A DNA stretch of 64,000 nt from Pseudomonas sp. WS 5079 (GCF_012985465.1 NZ_JAAQWN010000011.1:62001-126000); one strand, 5' to 3'. Shown: positions 37,304 through 46,500, counted from the stretch's first letter. The notes: a model not told the origin generated them from the letters alone. Translations and numbers: made by a program.

Positions 37304-37320
37304 AGGATTAATCCTACAAG
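37304..37320 (+). promoter_or_regulatory. AGGA-N4-TCCTAC element upstream of the response regulator
   Basis: A perfect 12-base palindrome AGGATTAATCCT (37304-37315) continuing to ACAAG. The same AGGA-N4-TCCTAC layout recurs at 41840-41852. TCCTACA is half of the recognition site I recall for the LuxR-type regulator EvgA, so this is a candidate site for the regulator encoded next door. The rest of the 325-base gap (37224-37548) shows only the terminator and no clear sigma-70 promoter that I would commit to. Confidence 0.4.
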
Positions 37321-37548
37321 TGCGCCGGATTTTCCCTTCGGGCGAAACATCATTCCGTTGTTAATGTTGCGCCGTTGCACCTAACCAAATTCCGTTGAAA
37401 CGTTCTGTGTAGACAGTGCCGCTGGTCGGAACTGGTATTTCTCACAGGTACAGGGGTTTCGTGTGATGTGTAAGGGTGTTGGCGCCCCTGAAATGAGTGG
37501 TCGCCAATGAAGCAACTAAACAATCGTGGTGTCTTCCCAGGGAGCCGC

Positions 37549-38175
37549 ATGAGCAAAGCGCTAATCGTGGATGATCATCCGTTCATTCGTTCTACCGTCA
37601 AATACCTGTTGCGCCAGGAGGGCTTCGAGAAGATTTTCGAAGCTGCCAACGGTGCCGACGCCTTACAGATTGCCAGGGAGGAGCGACCGGACCTGGTCAT
37701 CCTCGACCTGGCCATGCCCAAGTTGGGCGGGCTGGAGGTCATCAGCCGGATCAAGGCATTGGGCCTGCCCTGTAAAATCCTGGTGCTGACCTCCTATCTG
37801 GCAGTGTTCTTTTCCACTCGTTGCATGCGCGCCGGGGCGATGGGCTTTGTCGCGAAAACCGGTGAACTCGATGAGCTGCAAAAAGCCATCAAGGCCGTCA
37901 TGTCCAACTACAGCTGCTTCCCCAGCCTGCCCACCAGTTCGGTGCGCAAAGACGACTTGCAAACCACTGAACAGCAACTGGTAGAGGCACTTTCCGACCG
38001 CGAACTGATGGTGCTGCAAAAGCTCGCCCTGGGCCTGGGGAACAATGAAATCGCCAAGGACATGCTGTTGAGTCACAAGACCATCAGCACCTATAAAACC
38101 CGGTTGAAGGAGAAACTGCGCATGTCTTCGGTGGTGCATTTATCCAAGTTCGCCCAGCGCAATCATCTGATCTGA
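37549..38175 (+). CDS. LuxR/FixJ-type response regulator, EvgA/BvgA-like
   Basis: A 208-residue transcription regulator: receiver domain (1-120) with acidic pair DD at 9-10, phospho-acceptor D53 (ILDLAMPK) and K at ~104, then a LuxR-type helix-turn-helix (LSDRELMVLQKLALGLGNNEIAKDMLLSHKT). The ATG at 37549 has GGGAG upstream and starts at the conserved receiver; an ATG 14 codons earlier is in frame. One base separates its stop from the kinase start, so the pair is co-transcribed. By layout and kinase type it resembles EvgA-EvgS or BvgA-BvgS; the targets are unknown. Confidence 0.9.
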   Translation: MSKALIVDDHPFIRSTVKYLLRQEGFEKIFEAANGADALQIAREERPDLVILDLAMPKLGGLEVISRIKALGLPCKILVLTSYLAVFFSTRCMRAGAMGFVAKTGELDELQKAIKAVMSNYSCFPSLPTSSVRKDDLQTTEQQLVEALSDRELMVLQKLALGLGNNEIAKDMLLSHKTISTYKTRLKEKLRMSSVVHLSKFAQRNHLI

Positions 38176-38176
38176 A

Positions 38177-41100
38177 ATGTCGACCTCTCTGGGCAAGTGG
38201 CTCGCCGTACTCTGGCTGGCGGGCCTGTCACTCACCGTCAACGTGGCTCTGGGCGAGCCACAGGCTTTGCATCTGTTGGGGCATTCGAGCCTGGAAGCGC
38301 CGCAGGTGAACCTCAATGAGGCGGACTGGCGCTGGTTGCGCCAGCGCCGCACGTTGGTGATGGGGGTTTCCGCTCCCGACTACGCGCCCTTTGATCTGAC
38401 GAATAACAACGACGAACTGGAGGGGATTACCGCCGATTATGCGGCGTTGATCGCCCTGGCCCTCAACGTCAAGGTCCAGGTGCAGCGCTATGAGCACCGC
38501 GACGAAGCCATCGCCGCCCTCAAGCACGCGGAGGTGGACTTTGTAGGCACGGCCAACGGCTACGAGGCGGCGGACGGCCAGTTGAAGCTGTCGCGCTCCT
38601 ACGCCAATGACCAGCCGATCCTGGTGACGCGGGTGGGCGATAGCCAGTCGCTGACGGCCGACCTGGACGGCAAGCGCCTGTCCATGCTTTATCACTACAT
38701 GCAGCCCGGTGCAGTCGCGGCCTTCTACCCCAATGCTTCATTGCATATCTATCCGTCGGCCTTCGAGGCGATTGGCGCAGTGGCCTTTGGCCAGGCGGAC
38801 GTCTACCTGGGCGATGCAATCAGCACCAACTATCTGATCAATAAAAATCATCTCAATAACGTGCGCATGGCGGACTTTTCCAGCCTGGAGGTCAACCCCT
38901 TTGCGTTCGCGCTCGCCGGCGACAATGAGCGGCTGCTGCGTATTGTCAATGCGGTGCTGGAGGTGATCCCCGCCAATGAGCAGATGGAGATCCTGCGCCG
39001 CTGGAGCGCCGGTAACCTGGGGGTGGTCGGCCGCGAACGCCTGCGCCTGAGCGCCAGTGAGCAACGCTGGCTGGACAAGCACCCACGGGTCAGGGTCACG
39101 GCGCTCGACAAATTCCTGCCGCTGTCATTTTTCAACGACCGTGGGCAGTTCCAGGGCTTGAGTGCCGAGGTACTGGCGCAGGTCAGCTTGCGCACCGGCT
39201 TGAAGTTCGACGTGATACGCGGCGGTTCGCTGCCGCGCCAAGTCGAGCAGGTCAGCGAGGGCGACGCGGACATGATCGCGCTGATTACCCCAAGCATGTC
39301 CCGGGAGGACAAGATCCGCTTTACCCGGCCTTACCTGAGCAACCCGTTCGTGCTGGTCACCCGCGACGATGAGCGCAGCCCGATCACCATGGAAGATATG
39401 ACAGGTAAGCGCCTGGCGGTGATTCGCAGCAGCGTACAGCGGGAAATCATCAGCCGGGAATACCCCCAAATCATCCTGGTAGACGTCGACGGCCCCGCCG
39501 AGGCCATGGCCCTGGTGGCCAGTGCCGGGGTCGATGCGTCGGTCAATGCGCTGATGATTGCGCGCTACATGATTGCCCATAAATACCGTGATCGCCTGCG
39601 TATCACCAGTACCGTGGGCGCGCAGCCAGCGCGTATCGCCTTTGGCGTGGGGCGCGGCCAGTTGGAGCTGTATTCGATCCTGGAAAAGGCGCTGCTGAGC
39701 ATCTCTCCCCAGGAAATGGACGAGTTGACCAACCACTGGCGCAGCGAAGTGGTGATCGACGACAGTTACTGGCTGCGCCACCGCGACACGATTATCCAGG
39801 GGTTTGCGCTGGCCGCGCTGCTGTTGGCGCTCACCCTGGGTTGGGCCATTTACCTGCGCAGCCTGATACGCAAGCGCGGCCAGGCCGAGCGCGCGCTAAG
39901 CGACCAGATGCGCTTTATGAGCGTGCTGATCGACGGCACGCCGCACCCGATCTATGTGCGCGACCGCATGGGCCGGTTGATGGCTTGCAACAGCGCCTAC
40001 CTGAATGTATTCGGCTTTTGCCTTGAAGATGTGATCGGCAAGACCGTGGTCGAGACCGACACCGGCAACCAGCCCCAGTCCCAGTCCTACCATGAAGACT
40101 ACTTGCGCCTGATGGAGCGCGGCGAGCCGCAGATTCACGACCGTGTCCTCAAGGTGCCTGGGGGCGCGACCCTGACCATTTACCACTGGATGCTGCCGTA
40201 CCGCGACGGTGACGAGAAGGTCGTGGGCATGATTGCCGGCTGGGTCGATGTCAGTGAACGCCAGCGCTTGCTGGGGCAATTGCAGGAGGCCAAGGAGGGT
40301 GCCGACGCTGCCAACCGGGCCAAGACCACGTTCCTGGCGACCATGAGCCATGAAATCCGCACGCCGATGAACGCGGTGATCGGCATGATCGAGCTGGCGT
40401 TGAAAAATGCCGAGCAGGGGCGGATCGACCATGATGCCCTGGCCGTGGCCTCCGACGCTTCGCGGGGCATGCTGGAATTGATCGGCGATATTCTCGACAT
40501 CGCGCGCATCGAGTCCGGCCACCTGTCCCTGGCCCTGGAGCCATCGAACCTGCGTGAGTTGCTGGCCTCGGTGGCGCGCATTTTCGAAGGGTTGGCGCGG
40601 ACCAAGGGCCTGGTGTTGCAGGTGGCACTGGACCCGCTGCTTGACCGGCATGTACTGATCGATCCGCTGCGCTTCAAGCAGGTGGTTTCCAACCTGTTGA
40701 GCAACGCCATCAAGTTCACCGCCCAGGGCCATGTGCGCTTGAGCAGCAGTGGCTCGCCTGCGGTTGCCAATGGTTATCTGAGCCTGCGGCTGGTGGTGGA
40801 AGACACGGGGGTAGGCATCAGCGTCGAGGACCAGATGCGCCTGTTCAACCCGTTTGTCCAGGGGCGCAATACCGACCAGTCGGCGCGCAGTGGCTCTGGC
40901 CTGGGGCTGGTGATCAGCCGCAGCCTGTGTGAAATGATGGGTGGCCAACTGAAGTTGAGCAGTGTGCTGGGGCAGGGCACTCGCGTGGAGGTCACGTTGG
41001 CCCTGGCCGTGGCGTCTGCTGCCGCGGCCCATCACGAGCCGGCCGCTCTGGATGCTCCGCCGGCCCATAGGTTGAATATCCTGGTGGTGGATGACTACCC

Positions 41101-41815
41101 GGCCAATCGCCAATTGCTGACCCGCCAACTGAGCTTCCTGGGGCACCGCATCACTACGGCCGAAGATGGCGTGCAGGGCCTGGAGTACTGGCGGGCCGAG
41201 CGCTTCGATGGGGTGATCACCGATTGTAATATGCCACTGAAAAACGGCTATGACCTGGCGCGGGAAATTCGTGCCGACGAGCGTGCCCGTGGCCTGGCGC
41301 CTTGCCTGTTGCTGGGGTTTACCGCCAATGCCCAGCCCGAGGAAACCGAGCGTTGCCTGGCAGCGGGGATGGACGGTTGCCTGTTCAAGCCGACTGGCCT
41401 CGACGACCTGCATGCGGCGCTCGCTTCGCGTACGGCCCTGCCTTCGGTCAACGAGCCGCAGGCGGCCGAGGCGATCCAGACGATCGATCTGGGCCGCTTG
41501 CTGAAGTTGACCGGTGGCGATATGGACGCGATCAGGGAACTGTTGGAGCCGCTGCTCGACAGCCTCGCCGAAGACCGCATGCAACTGCCGGCCTTGCTGC
41601 AACAAAACCACTACGCACAGTTGCATGACCTGGCCCACCGGACCAAGGGCGGGGCGCGCCTGGTTGAGGCGCAGGCGTTGGTGAGCGCCTGTGAGGCCCT
41701 GGAAGCCGCCTGTGAACAACGTGATCGGGAGGCGTTGGCCTTGGCGGTGACTGGCGTGCAAGCAGCCATTGATCAGTTGCATCAGGCCCTGGCGGACTAT
41801 TGCAACCGGGCATAA
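38177..41815 (+). CDS. Hybrid sensor kinase with twin periplasmic binding domains, EvgS/BvgS-like
   Basis: A 1212-residue unorthodox histidine kinase. Order: signal peptide (~1-26), two Venus-flytrap SBP_bac_3 domains in tandem (~50-280 and ~285-520), a membrane span (~540-562), a PAS domain (~580-690), HisKA with H725 (MSHEIRTPMN), HATPase (N, DTGVGIS, SGSGLGL boxes), a receiver with D1016 (ITDCNMP) and an Hpt domain with H1154 (LAHRTKGGA). This gives a full four-step phosphorelay to the LuxR-type regulator upstream. BvgS and EvgS share this architecture and sense periplasmic signals. Length is about that of BvgS (1238). The input signal cannot be told from sequence. Confidence 0.93.
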   Translation: MSTSLGKWLAVLWLAGLSLTVNVALGEPQALHLLGHSSLEAPQVNLNEADWRWLRQRRTLVMGVSAPDYAPFDLTNNNDELEGITADYAALIALALNVKVQVQRYEHRDEAIAALKHAEVDFVGTANGYEAADGQLKLSRSYANDQPILVTRVGDSQSLTADLDGKRLSMLYHYMQPGAVAAFYPNASLHIYPSAFEAIGAVAFGQADVYLGDAISTNYLINKNHLNNVRMADFSSLEVNPFAFALAGDNERLLRIVNAVLEVIPANEQMEILRRWSAGNLGVVGRERLRLSASEQRWLDKHPRVRVTALDKFLPLSFFNDRGQFQGLSAEVLAQVSLRTGLKFDVIRGGSLPRQVEQVSEGDADMIALITPSMSREDKIRFTRPYLSNPFVLVTRDDERSPITMEDMTGKRLAVIRSSVQREIISREYPQIILVDVDGPAEAMALVASAGVDASVNALMIARYMIAHKYRDRLRITSTVGAQPARIAFGVGRGQLELYSILEKALLSISPQEMDELTNHWRSEVVIDDSYWLRHRDTIIQGFALAALLLALTLGWAIYLRSLIRKRGQAERALSDQMRFMSVLIDGTPHPIYVRDRMGRLMACNSAYLNVFGFCLEDVIGKTVVETDTGNQPQSQSYHEDYLRLMERGEPQIHDRVLKVPGGATLTIYHWMLPYRDGDEKVVGMIAGWVDVSERQRLLGQLQEAKEGADAANRAKTTFLATMSHEIRTPMNAVIGMIELALKNAEQGRIDHDALAVASDASRGMLELIGDILDIARIESGHLSLALEPSNLRELLASVARIFEGLARTKGLVLQVALDPLLDRHVLIDPLRFKQVVSNLLSNAIKFTAQGHVRLSSSGSPAVANGYLSLRLVVEDTGVGISVEDQMRLFNPFVQGRNTDQSARSGSGLGLVISRSLCEMMGGQLKLSSVLGQGTRVEVTLALAVASAAAAHHEPAALDAPPAHRLNILVVDDYPANRQLLTRQLSFLGHRITTAEDGVQGLEYWRAERFDGVITDCNMPLKNGYDLAREIRADERARGLAPCLLLGFTANAQPEETERCLAAGMDGCLFKPTGLDDLHAALASRTALPSVNEPQAAEAIQTIDLGRLLKLTGGDMDAIRELLEPLLDSLAEDRMQLPALLQQNHYAQLHDLAHRTKGGARLVEAQALVSACEALEAACEQRDREALALAVTGVQAAIDQLHQALADYCNRA

Positions 41816-41837
41816 GAGTAGGAAGTGCGAGAGTGTT

Positions 41838-41852
41838 TAGGAGAACTCCTAC
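41838..41852 (+). promoter_or_regulatory. Second AGGA-N4-TCCTAC element
   Basis: Perfect inverted repeat TAGGAG-aa-CTCCTA followed by C, 23 bases after the kinase stop and 97 bases before the stand-alone receiver. A further GTAGGA occurs at 41819-41824. Same spacing and core as the element at 37304, suggesting the receiver gene has its own promoter under the same regulator. Confidence 0.4.
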
Positions 41853-41948
41853 GTGCAGAGGGAACTACGCTGATTTTGCTATCGAAATATGTCTGAAAAA
41901 GTAGGCCGCTCCTTCAAACCACGAGCGCTGCCTGCTCAGGGACCTGCC

Positions 41949-42362
41949 ATGCCCACCAAAGCACTGACCATCCTGATCGCTGATGAACAGCACCTGCAAC
42001 GCTTGCACCTCGAGAAAATGCTCAACCAACTGGGTTACTACCGGATCGTCCCGGTGCAGACCTTCAATGAAGTGCTGATCCTGACCGATATTCCAGCCGA
42101 GCCATTCGATGTGCTGATTATCCATGCGGGCCTGGCCGCCAGCGCGGGTGACGCACTGGCGTTCCAGCAGGTGCGCCATGTGCTGGTCTATGACGACCAG
42201 CACAGCGGGGCGCCGGCCTCCCAGGCGATGATGCGTTTGCCGGGGTCGCCCGACAGCCTCACCCTGGAGCACTTCATGGGCATCATCGACCCGCCGTCAC
42301 CGGCCAGCGGCTTGCGGGTCTTGCCGTGGCTGCGGGAGTTGGCGCGCAGTCCGGCGGTTTAG
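41949..42362 (+). CDS. Stand-alone receiver-like protein without the phospho-acceptor Asp
   Basis: A 137-residue protein with a CheY-like receiver fold: start ILIADEQHLQRLHLEKMLNQLG resembles the first strand and helix with an acidic pair (DE), but the strand that should end in the phospho-acceptor Asp reads DVLIIHAG, with His where Asp is expected. The protein has no output domain. It follows the hybrid kinase by 133 bases and is convergent with dkgB, touching its 3' end. It may be a pseudo-receiver that binds the kinase or regulator without being phosphorylated. An in-frame ATG at 41889 is an alternative start; I chose 41949 because the conserved part begins there. Function unknown. Confidence 0.7.
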   Translation: MPTKALTILIADEQHLQRLHLEKMLNQLGYYRIVPVQTFNEVLILTDIPAEPFDVLIIHAGLAASAGDALAFQQVRHVLVYDDQHSGAPASQAMMRLPGSPDSLTLEHFMGIIDPPSPASGLRVLPWLRELARSPAV

Positions 42363-42363
42363 C

Positions 42364-43167
42364 TCAGTCCCACTGCGGCGCAATGCCCTTGGGGCTGGTC
42401 AGGCGCTGACCGCGCTCAAGGCCTGCGATCTGCGCCATATCGGCTTCGCTCAAGGTCAGTTGCACGGCCTTGAGGTTGCTCTGCAGGTTGGCGCGTTGGG
42501 TCGAGGACGGAATCACCGCGTACCCCAGTTGCATGGCCCAGGCCAGGGCCACCTGTGCCGGTGTGGCCTGGTTACGCTCGGCAATCGCCTGGATCACCGG
42601 GTCTTTGAGCACCTCGCCGTAGGCCAGGGTCATGTACGAGGTAATCTGGATGCCGTGGCGCGTGGCGAAATCCACCACCTTGCGGTTTTGCAGGTACGGG
42701 TGCAGCTCGATCTGGTTGGTGGCGATATTCTCGGCGCCGACGGCGGCGATGGCTTGTTCCATCAATGCCACGGTGAAGTTGGAAATGCCGATCTGCCGGG
42801 TCAGGCCCTGGCGCTTGGCTTCGAGCAACTGCCCCATGAACTGGGCGACGGGCACCTGGTTTTCCGGCGACGGCCAATGGATCAGGGTCAGGTCCAGGTA
42901 GTCGGTCTTGAGCTTGCGCAGGCTTTCCTTGAGGCTGGGGATCAACTGGCCTTCGGCAAAATTGGCGATCCAGATCTTGCTGGTGATGAACAGCTCATCG
43001 CGGGGGATACCGCTGTCAGCGATAGCCTGGCCGACCTCGGCTTCGTTCTCGTAGATCTGCGCGGTATCGATGACCCGGTAGCCCAGGTCCAGGCCAGTGC
43101 TGACGGAATCGATGACCACCTGGCCTTGCAGGCGGAAAGTGCCAAGGCCGAATGCGGGAATAGACAT
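42364..43167 (-). CDS. dkgB: 2,5-diketo-gluconate reductase B-type aldo/keto reductase
   Basis: A 267-residue NADPH-dependent aldo/keto reductase, cytoplasmic. Motifs: GLGTFRLQG, GYRVIDTAQIYENEAEVG (catalytic D and Y), the catalytic lysine in FITSKIW, and LIHWP with the catalytic His; QIGISNF and NQIELHP follow. This is the DkgB subfamily, reducing 2,5-diketo-gluconate or methylglyoxal-like carbonyls; the true substrate is not shown. ATG 43167 follows AGGAG at good spacing. Monocistronic between the receiver gene and the B12 operon. Confidence 0.9.
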   Translation of the reverse strand: MSIPAFGLGTFRLQGQVVIDSVSTGLDLGYRVIDTAQIYENEAEVGQAIADSGIPRDELFITSKIWIANFAEGQLIPSLKESLRKLKTDYLDLTLIHWPSPENQVPVAQFMGQLLEAKRQGLTRQIGISNFTVALMEQAIAAVGAENIATNQIELHPYLQNRKVVDFATRHGIQITSYMTLAYGEVLKDPVIQAIAERNQATPAQVALAWAMQLGYAVIPSSTQRANLQSNLKAVQLTLSEADMAQIAGLERGQRLTSPKGIAPQWD

Positions 43168-43270
43168 GAGTGACTCCTGTGGTGGCGTGAACAATGGCCT
43201 CGAGTATCTGCCCGGGGCGCCCGGGGAAACACCCACGATTGTTCAAATGACTCTTGACCATAAGTCACGA

Positions 43271-43296
43271 GTCGCCGGCAAGCCCGCTCCTACAGG
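43271..43296. repeat. Single REP half-element overlapping the 3' end of the BtuF-like gene
   Basis: GTCGCCGGCAAGCCCGCTCC and the six following bases match one arm of the Pseudomonas REP sequence that occurs paired at 52759-52846. No partner arm is seen nearby. The last codons and TAG of the BtuF-like gene fall inside it. Confidence 0.6.
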
Positions 43297-44204
43297 GTGT
43301 TGAGCTGGCGCGTCAGGTCCAGCACCACTTTGCCGCTGCCGACAGTGGGCACCAGGTGGGTAAACGGGATATCGATCATGCGGTTTTCCCGCACCGCCCG
43401 CAGGCGCGACAGCACCGGGTCGCGGGTCAGCAACTGGCGTTTACGGCTGGCCGGGGACCATACGGCATCGGCCAGCAGGATCACATCCGGGTCGCTCATC
43501 AATAGCGTCTCACTGCTGACCGTGACCCGGTATTGATTGATCCCGGCCAACAGGTTGCGCGCGCCGGCGGCGGCCAGCAGGGCAGTGACGAAACCTTGCT
43601 GTCCTTCGCTGTCCAGGCCGTTGACTTCACTGTCGAGGTAAAACACCGACAAGGGTGTTGCCGGCTTGGCCAGTGCCCGGGCGCTGGCCAGGTCGGCGTC
43701 CAGGGCGGCAATCAGCTCGCGGGCGCGCTGCGGCTTATGCAGCAGGTTGCCCAGGGTTTGCAGGTCTGTGCGGATATGCCCGAAATAATCCAGGGAGTGC
43801 CCGGCACAGGCCGATTCCAGCAGATACGAAGCCACGCCATTGCCCGCCAGCCCAGTGCGCGAGGTGATGCCGTCGCCAAAAGCCGTGGCAAACCCGCCCA
43901 CCACCAGGTCCGGCCTCTGCCCATACAGCACCTCGCTGGCCGGGTAGCGCGGGGCAATCACCGGCACCCCCAAATACTTGCCCTGCTTATGCGCGACGCC
44001 GTTGTCATCCAGGTACGCCACACCCACCAGCGCCGGGCCGGCGTCCAGGGCCAGCAGCATATCGGCAGCGTGTTGGTTGAGGGCGACAATCCGCGCCGGC
44101 GGTGCATGGGGCAGTTGCCAATCCTGCTGGCAGTTGCGGTAGTCGTGCGCAATGGCCGAGGCACTGCACAACAGGGCGATGGCAACGCCTGCCAAACGTT
44201 TCAT
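43290..44204 (-). CDS. btuF: Periplasmic B12/iron-complex binding protein, BtuF-like
   Basis: A 304-residue exported substrate-binding protein of the helical-backbone class used by cobalamin and siderophore ABC importers. Signal peptide MKRLAGVAIALLCSASAIA is followed by HDYRNCQQDWQLP. Motifs RIVALNQHAADMLLALDAGPALVGVAYLDD and PDLVVGG are typical. The ATG at 44204 overlaps the preceding gene's stop by four bases (ATGA), and the whole unit follows a cobalamin riboswitch and a B12-type receptor, which supports B12 as ligand. No BtuC or BtuD gene is beside it, so it must work with permease parts encoded elsewhere. The long upstream extension of the frame is only read-through of neighbouring genes. 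Confidence 0.8.
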   Translation of the reverse strand: MKRLAGVAIALLCSASAIAHDYRNCQQDWQLPHAPPARIVALNQHAADMLLALDAGPALVGVAYLDDNGVAHKQGKYLGVPVIAPRYPASEVLYGQRPDLVVGGFATAFGDGITSRTGLAGNGVASYLLESACAGHSLDYFGHIRTDLQTLGNLLHKPQRARELIAALDADLASARALAKPATPLSVFYLDSEVNGLDSEGQQGFVTALLAAAGARNLLAGINQYRVTVSSETLLMSDPDVILLADAVWSPASRKRQLLTRDPVLSRLRAVRENRMIDIPFTHLVPTVGSGKVVLDLTRQLNTL

Positions 44205-44560
44205 GGATGCTCCCGGATCAACAGTTCCTCGACCACCTCGCCGCCCACCAGGTGCACATCCACCAGGCGCACGGCATCGGCCTTGCTGTGCACCCCATAC
44301 CAGCAGCGCTGCGGGTACACCGTGAGCACTGGCCCCAGGTTGCAGGGGAACTGGCAATGGGTGCGCGTCAGCAGCACACCGCCAGGCACTTCGATGTGCT
44401 GGTGCTCCAAAAGGCGCCGGCGCAGGGTTTTCCACAGTTGCAGGGCGCCACGCTGGGTGCAGCGCGGGCCGGTGCACAGCAGCACATGGTGGGCATGCTC
44501 GGGGATACGGGACCAGTCGGGGTGGGTGTCCACCCCGTCGATTTGCGTGATTTCAGTCAT
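44201..44560 (-). CDS. Small thioredoxin-like [2Fe-2S] protein in the B12 operon
   Basis: A 119-residue protein with the cysteine pattern of thioredoxin-fold 2Fe-2S ferredoxins: C-x4-C in LLCTGPRCTQ and C-x3-C in THCQFPCNLGP, about 40 residues apart, followed by VYPQRCWYG. It overlaps the btuB stop by one base (TGATG) and the next gene by four, so all three are translationally linked. A plausible role is electron supply for reducing cobalamin or removing its upper ligand after uptake; this is inference from context. Confidence 0.8.
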   Translation of the reverse strand: MTEITQIDGVDTHPDWSRIPEHAHHVLLCTGPRCTQRGALQLWKTLRRRLLEHQHIEVPGGVLLTRTHCQFPCNLGPVLTVYPQRCWYGVHSKADAVRLVDVHLVGGEVVEELLIREHP

Positions 44561-46500
44561 CAGAAGCGATACGTGTAACGCACCTCCGTGGTGAACGGCC
44601 GGCCCAGGTTGTCGACATTGCTGGAGCGGCTGGTGACGTAGTCGCGGTCGAACAGGTTTTCTACCAGCAGGCTCACGCGGTGTTGATGGGCAGGGTCGAG
44701 GTAGCGATAGGCGTCGGCGTCCACCACCGAATAGTGGCCGTATTCGACTCTTTTCGAGCTGATTACATCGTGGATATAGCGGATCGCCGCGCCGGCGCCC
44801 CACAGGCGGTTCTGCGACTCGAAACCCACCCGCGAGCGGGCGAAGAAGCTCGGCACGTCATTGAGGGTGACCCCGGCGCGCGATTCGGTCAGGTTGCGGG
44901 TCATGTCCGCCTGCAAGCTCCACTGCTCGTTGAGCGCCAGCTTGGCGTCGGCCTCGAAACCGCGCACCTGGATCTGCCCCTGGACGTTGACCCAGTGGCT
45001 ATCGTCGAGGGTGATCAGGTCGGTGATCTTGCGCTTGAACAGGGTCACGCTGGCGCTGAATTCACGGTCGGCCAGCAGGCCCTTGTAGTCCAGGCCCAGC
45101 TCGGCGTTACGGCTTCTTTCCGGCTTGAGGTTGCGGTTGCCCAACTCGTCGCCGGGTTCATTGACGAACAATTGCTCGGCATTCGGCAGCTTGTAGGCCG
45201 TGCCGTACTGGCCGCGCAGGGCCCAGTTGGGGTTGAGGTCGTAGAGCGAGGTGAGCATGCCGACGGTGGCACTGTCGCCGCCGCTCATGGTTTCGTGGCG
45301 CACGCCGATGCTCGGATGCCAGTCGGGCAGGGCGTCGATCTGCGGGCGCAGCTGGGTGTACAGGGCGTGGGCCTGGGCCTTGTTGTCGTCGATCACCAGC
45401 ACGTCGTCCTGGCCCTTGAACCACTGGTTGTCCGAGCCGAACACCAGCACATGGCCGCCCGTAAGCTCAGCCTTGCCTTCGGCCTGCACGCCCCAGTCGG
45501 TAAAGCCCCAGTAGTCATTGTGGTTGCGCACCACGGTGCCGCCGTCGGCGGTGTTGTTGACCCTTGAGTAGCGAGTGTCCCAGTCGTTGATATGGCCCTT
45601 GAGGAAGTAACTCAGCCGCTCGTTGATGTTTTGCTCGAAGGTCGCTGTGGCAATCTGCTGCACACGGTCGTTGGTGGTCTTGCGGTTGTTGGTGGCGCCG
45701 GCAAAGTCCAGGTTGGCGTCGGAGTACTGGTAAAACAGTTCCAGGCGCGAGTCATCGCTAAAAGACTGGATGGCCTTCGCGCCGAGGGTGGTGACTTCGT
45801 AGGAGCGTTTCTTGTCGGTGACGTTGCTCATGTCGCGGTTGCGAAAGGGCTGGTAGCCCTCGGACACGTTATGGCTGACATAGGCCAGCAGGCCGAGGTC
45901 GCCCAGGCCATTGGTGAAAATCCGCTCGGCCCGGGCATCACCCGTGGTGCCGCCAAAGGTATCGACGCCCAGGTTGGTTTCGCCGGACACCTCACGGGTC
46001 TGCGGGCTGCGCGTGACGATATTGATCACGCCCGCCACGGCCTGGGTGCCGAACAACAGGCTCTGGCCACCCTTGAGCACTTCGATGCGCTCCACGGCGT
46101 TGGCCGGCAGGGTGTCCAGGTACAGGCCCCCGTACAGGCGGTTGTTCAGGCGTACGCCGTCGAGCAGGATCAGCGTGTCGTCGTTGCGCCCGCCCAGCAG
46201 GGAATAGGTGCCGTAGTCGAACGGGCCGTTTTTCGGCGCGACGTAGAAACCGGGGATAAACATCTGCATCGCCCGCGTGATATCGGCGCTGGGGCCGGCG
46301 CGTTCGATCTGGGCGCGGGTGACGATCTCGACCTTGCTGCCGTATTGGGCCATGTCGGCCACGGTGGTGGACTCCACCGACGGTGCCAGAATGGTCTGCG
46401 GCTTGAGTTCCAGGGCGCTGTTGTCAGCCAGTAGCAGGGGGCTGAACAGGCAACCCAACAGCAGGGTTGGGCCAGAAGTGACGTAACGTTGAAAAATCAT
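44560..46500 (-). CDS. btuB: BtuB-like TonB-dependent cobalamin receptor
   Basis: A 646-residue outer-membrane receptor. Signal peptide ~1-25, then the plug domain (~50-160: VEIVTRAQIERAGPSADITRAM, LLGGRNDDTLILLDGVRLNN, VERIEVLKGGQSLLFGTQAVAGVINIVT) and a 22-strand barrel ending in the terminal aromatic residue of TEVRYTYRF, as needed for assembly. The plug and length match BtuB rather than the larger siderophore receptors, and a cobalamin riboswitch precedes it. The ATG at 46500 starts the signal peptide. First gene of the operon with the 2Fe-2S and BtuF-like genes. Confidence 0.9.
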   Translation of the reverse strand: MIFQRYVTSGPTLLLGCLFSPLLLADNSALELKPQTILAPSVESTTVADMAQYGSKVEIVTRAQIERAGPSADITRAMQMFIPGFYVAPKNGPFDYGTYSLLGGRNDDTLILLDGVRLNNRLYGGLYLDTLPANAVERIEVLKGGQSLLFGTQAVAGVINIVTRSPQTREVSGETNLGVDTFGGTTGDARAERIFTNGLGDLGLLAYVSHNVSEGYQPFRNRDMSNVTDKKRSYEVTTLGAKAIQSFSDDSRLELFYQYSDANLDFAGATNNRKTTNDRVQQIATATFEQNINERLSYFLKGHINDWDTRYSRVNNTADGGTVVRNHNDYWGFTDWGVQAEGKAELTGGHVLVFGSDNQWFKGQDDVLVIDDNKAQAHALYTQLRPQIDALPDWHPSIGVRHETMSGGDSATVGMLTSLYDLNPNWALRGQYGTAYKLPNAEQLFVNEPGDELGNRNLKPERSRNAELGLDYKGLLADREFSASVTLFKRKITDLITLDDSHWVNVQGQIQVRGFEADAKLALNEQWSLQADMTRNLTESRAGVTLNDVPSFFARSRVGFESQNRLWGAGAAIRYIHDVISSKRVEYGHYSVVDADAYRYLDPAHQHRVSLLVENLFDRDYVTSRSSNVDNLGRPFTTEVRYTYRF

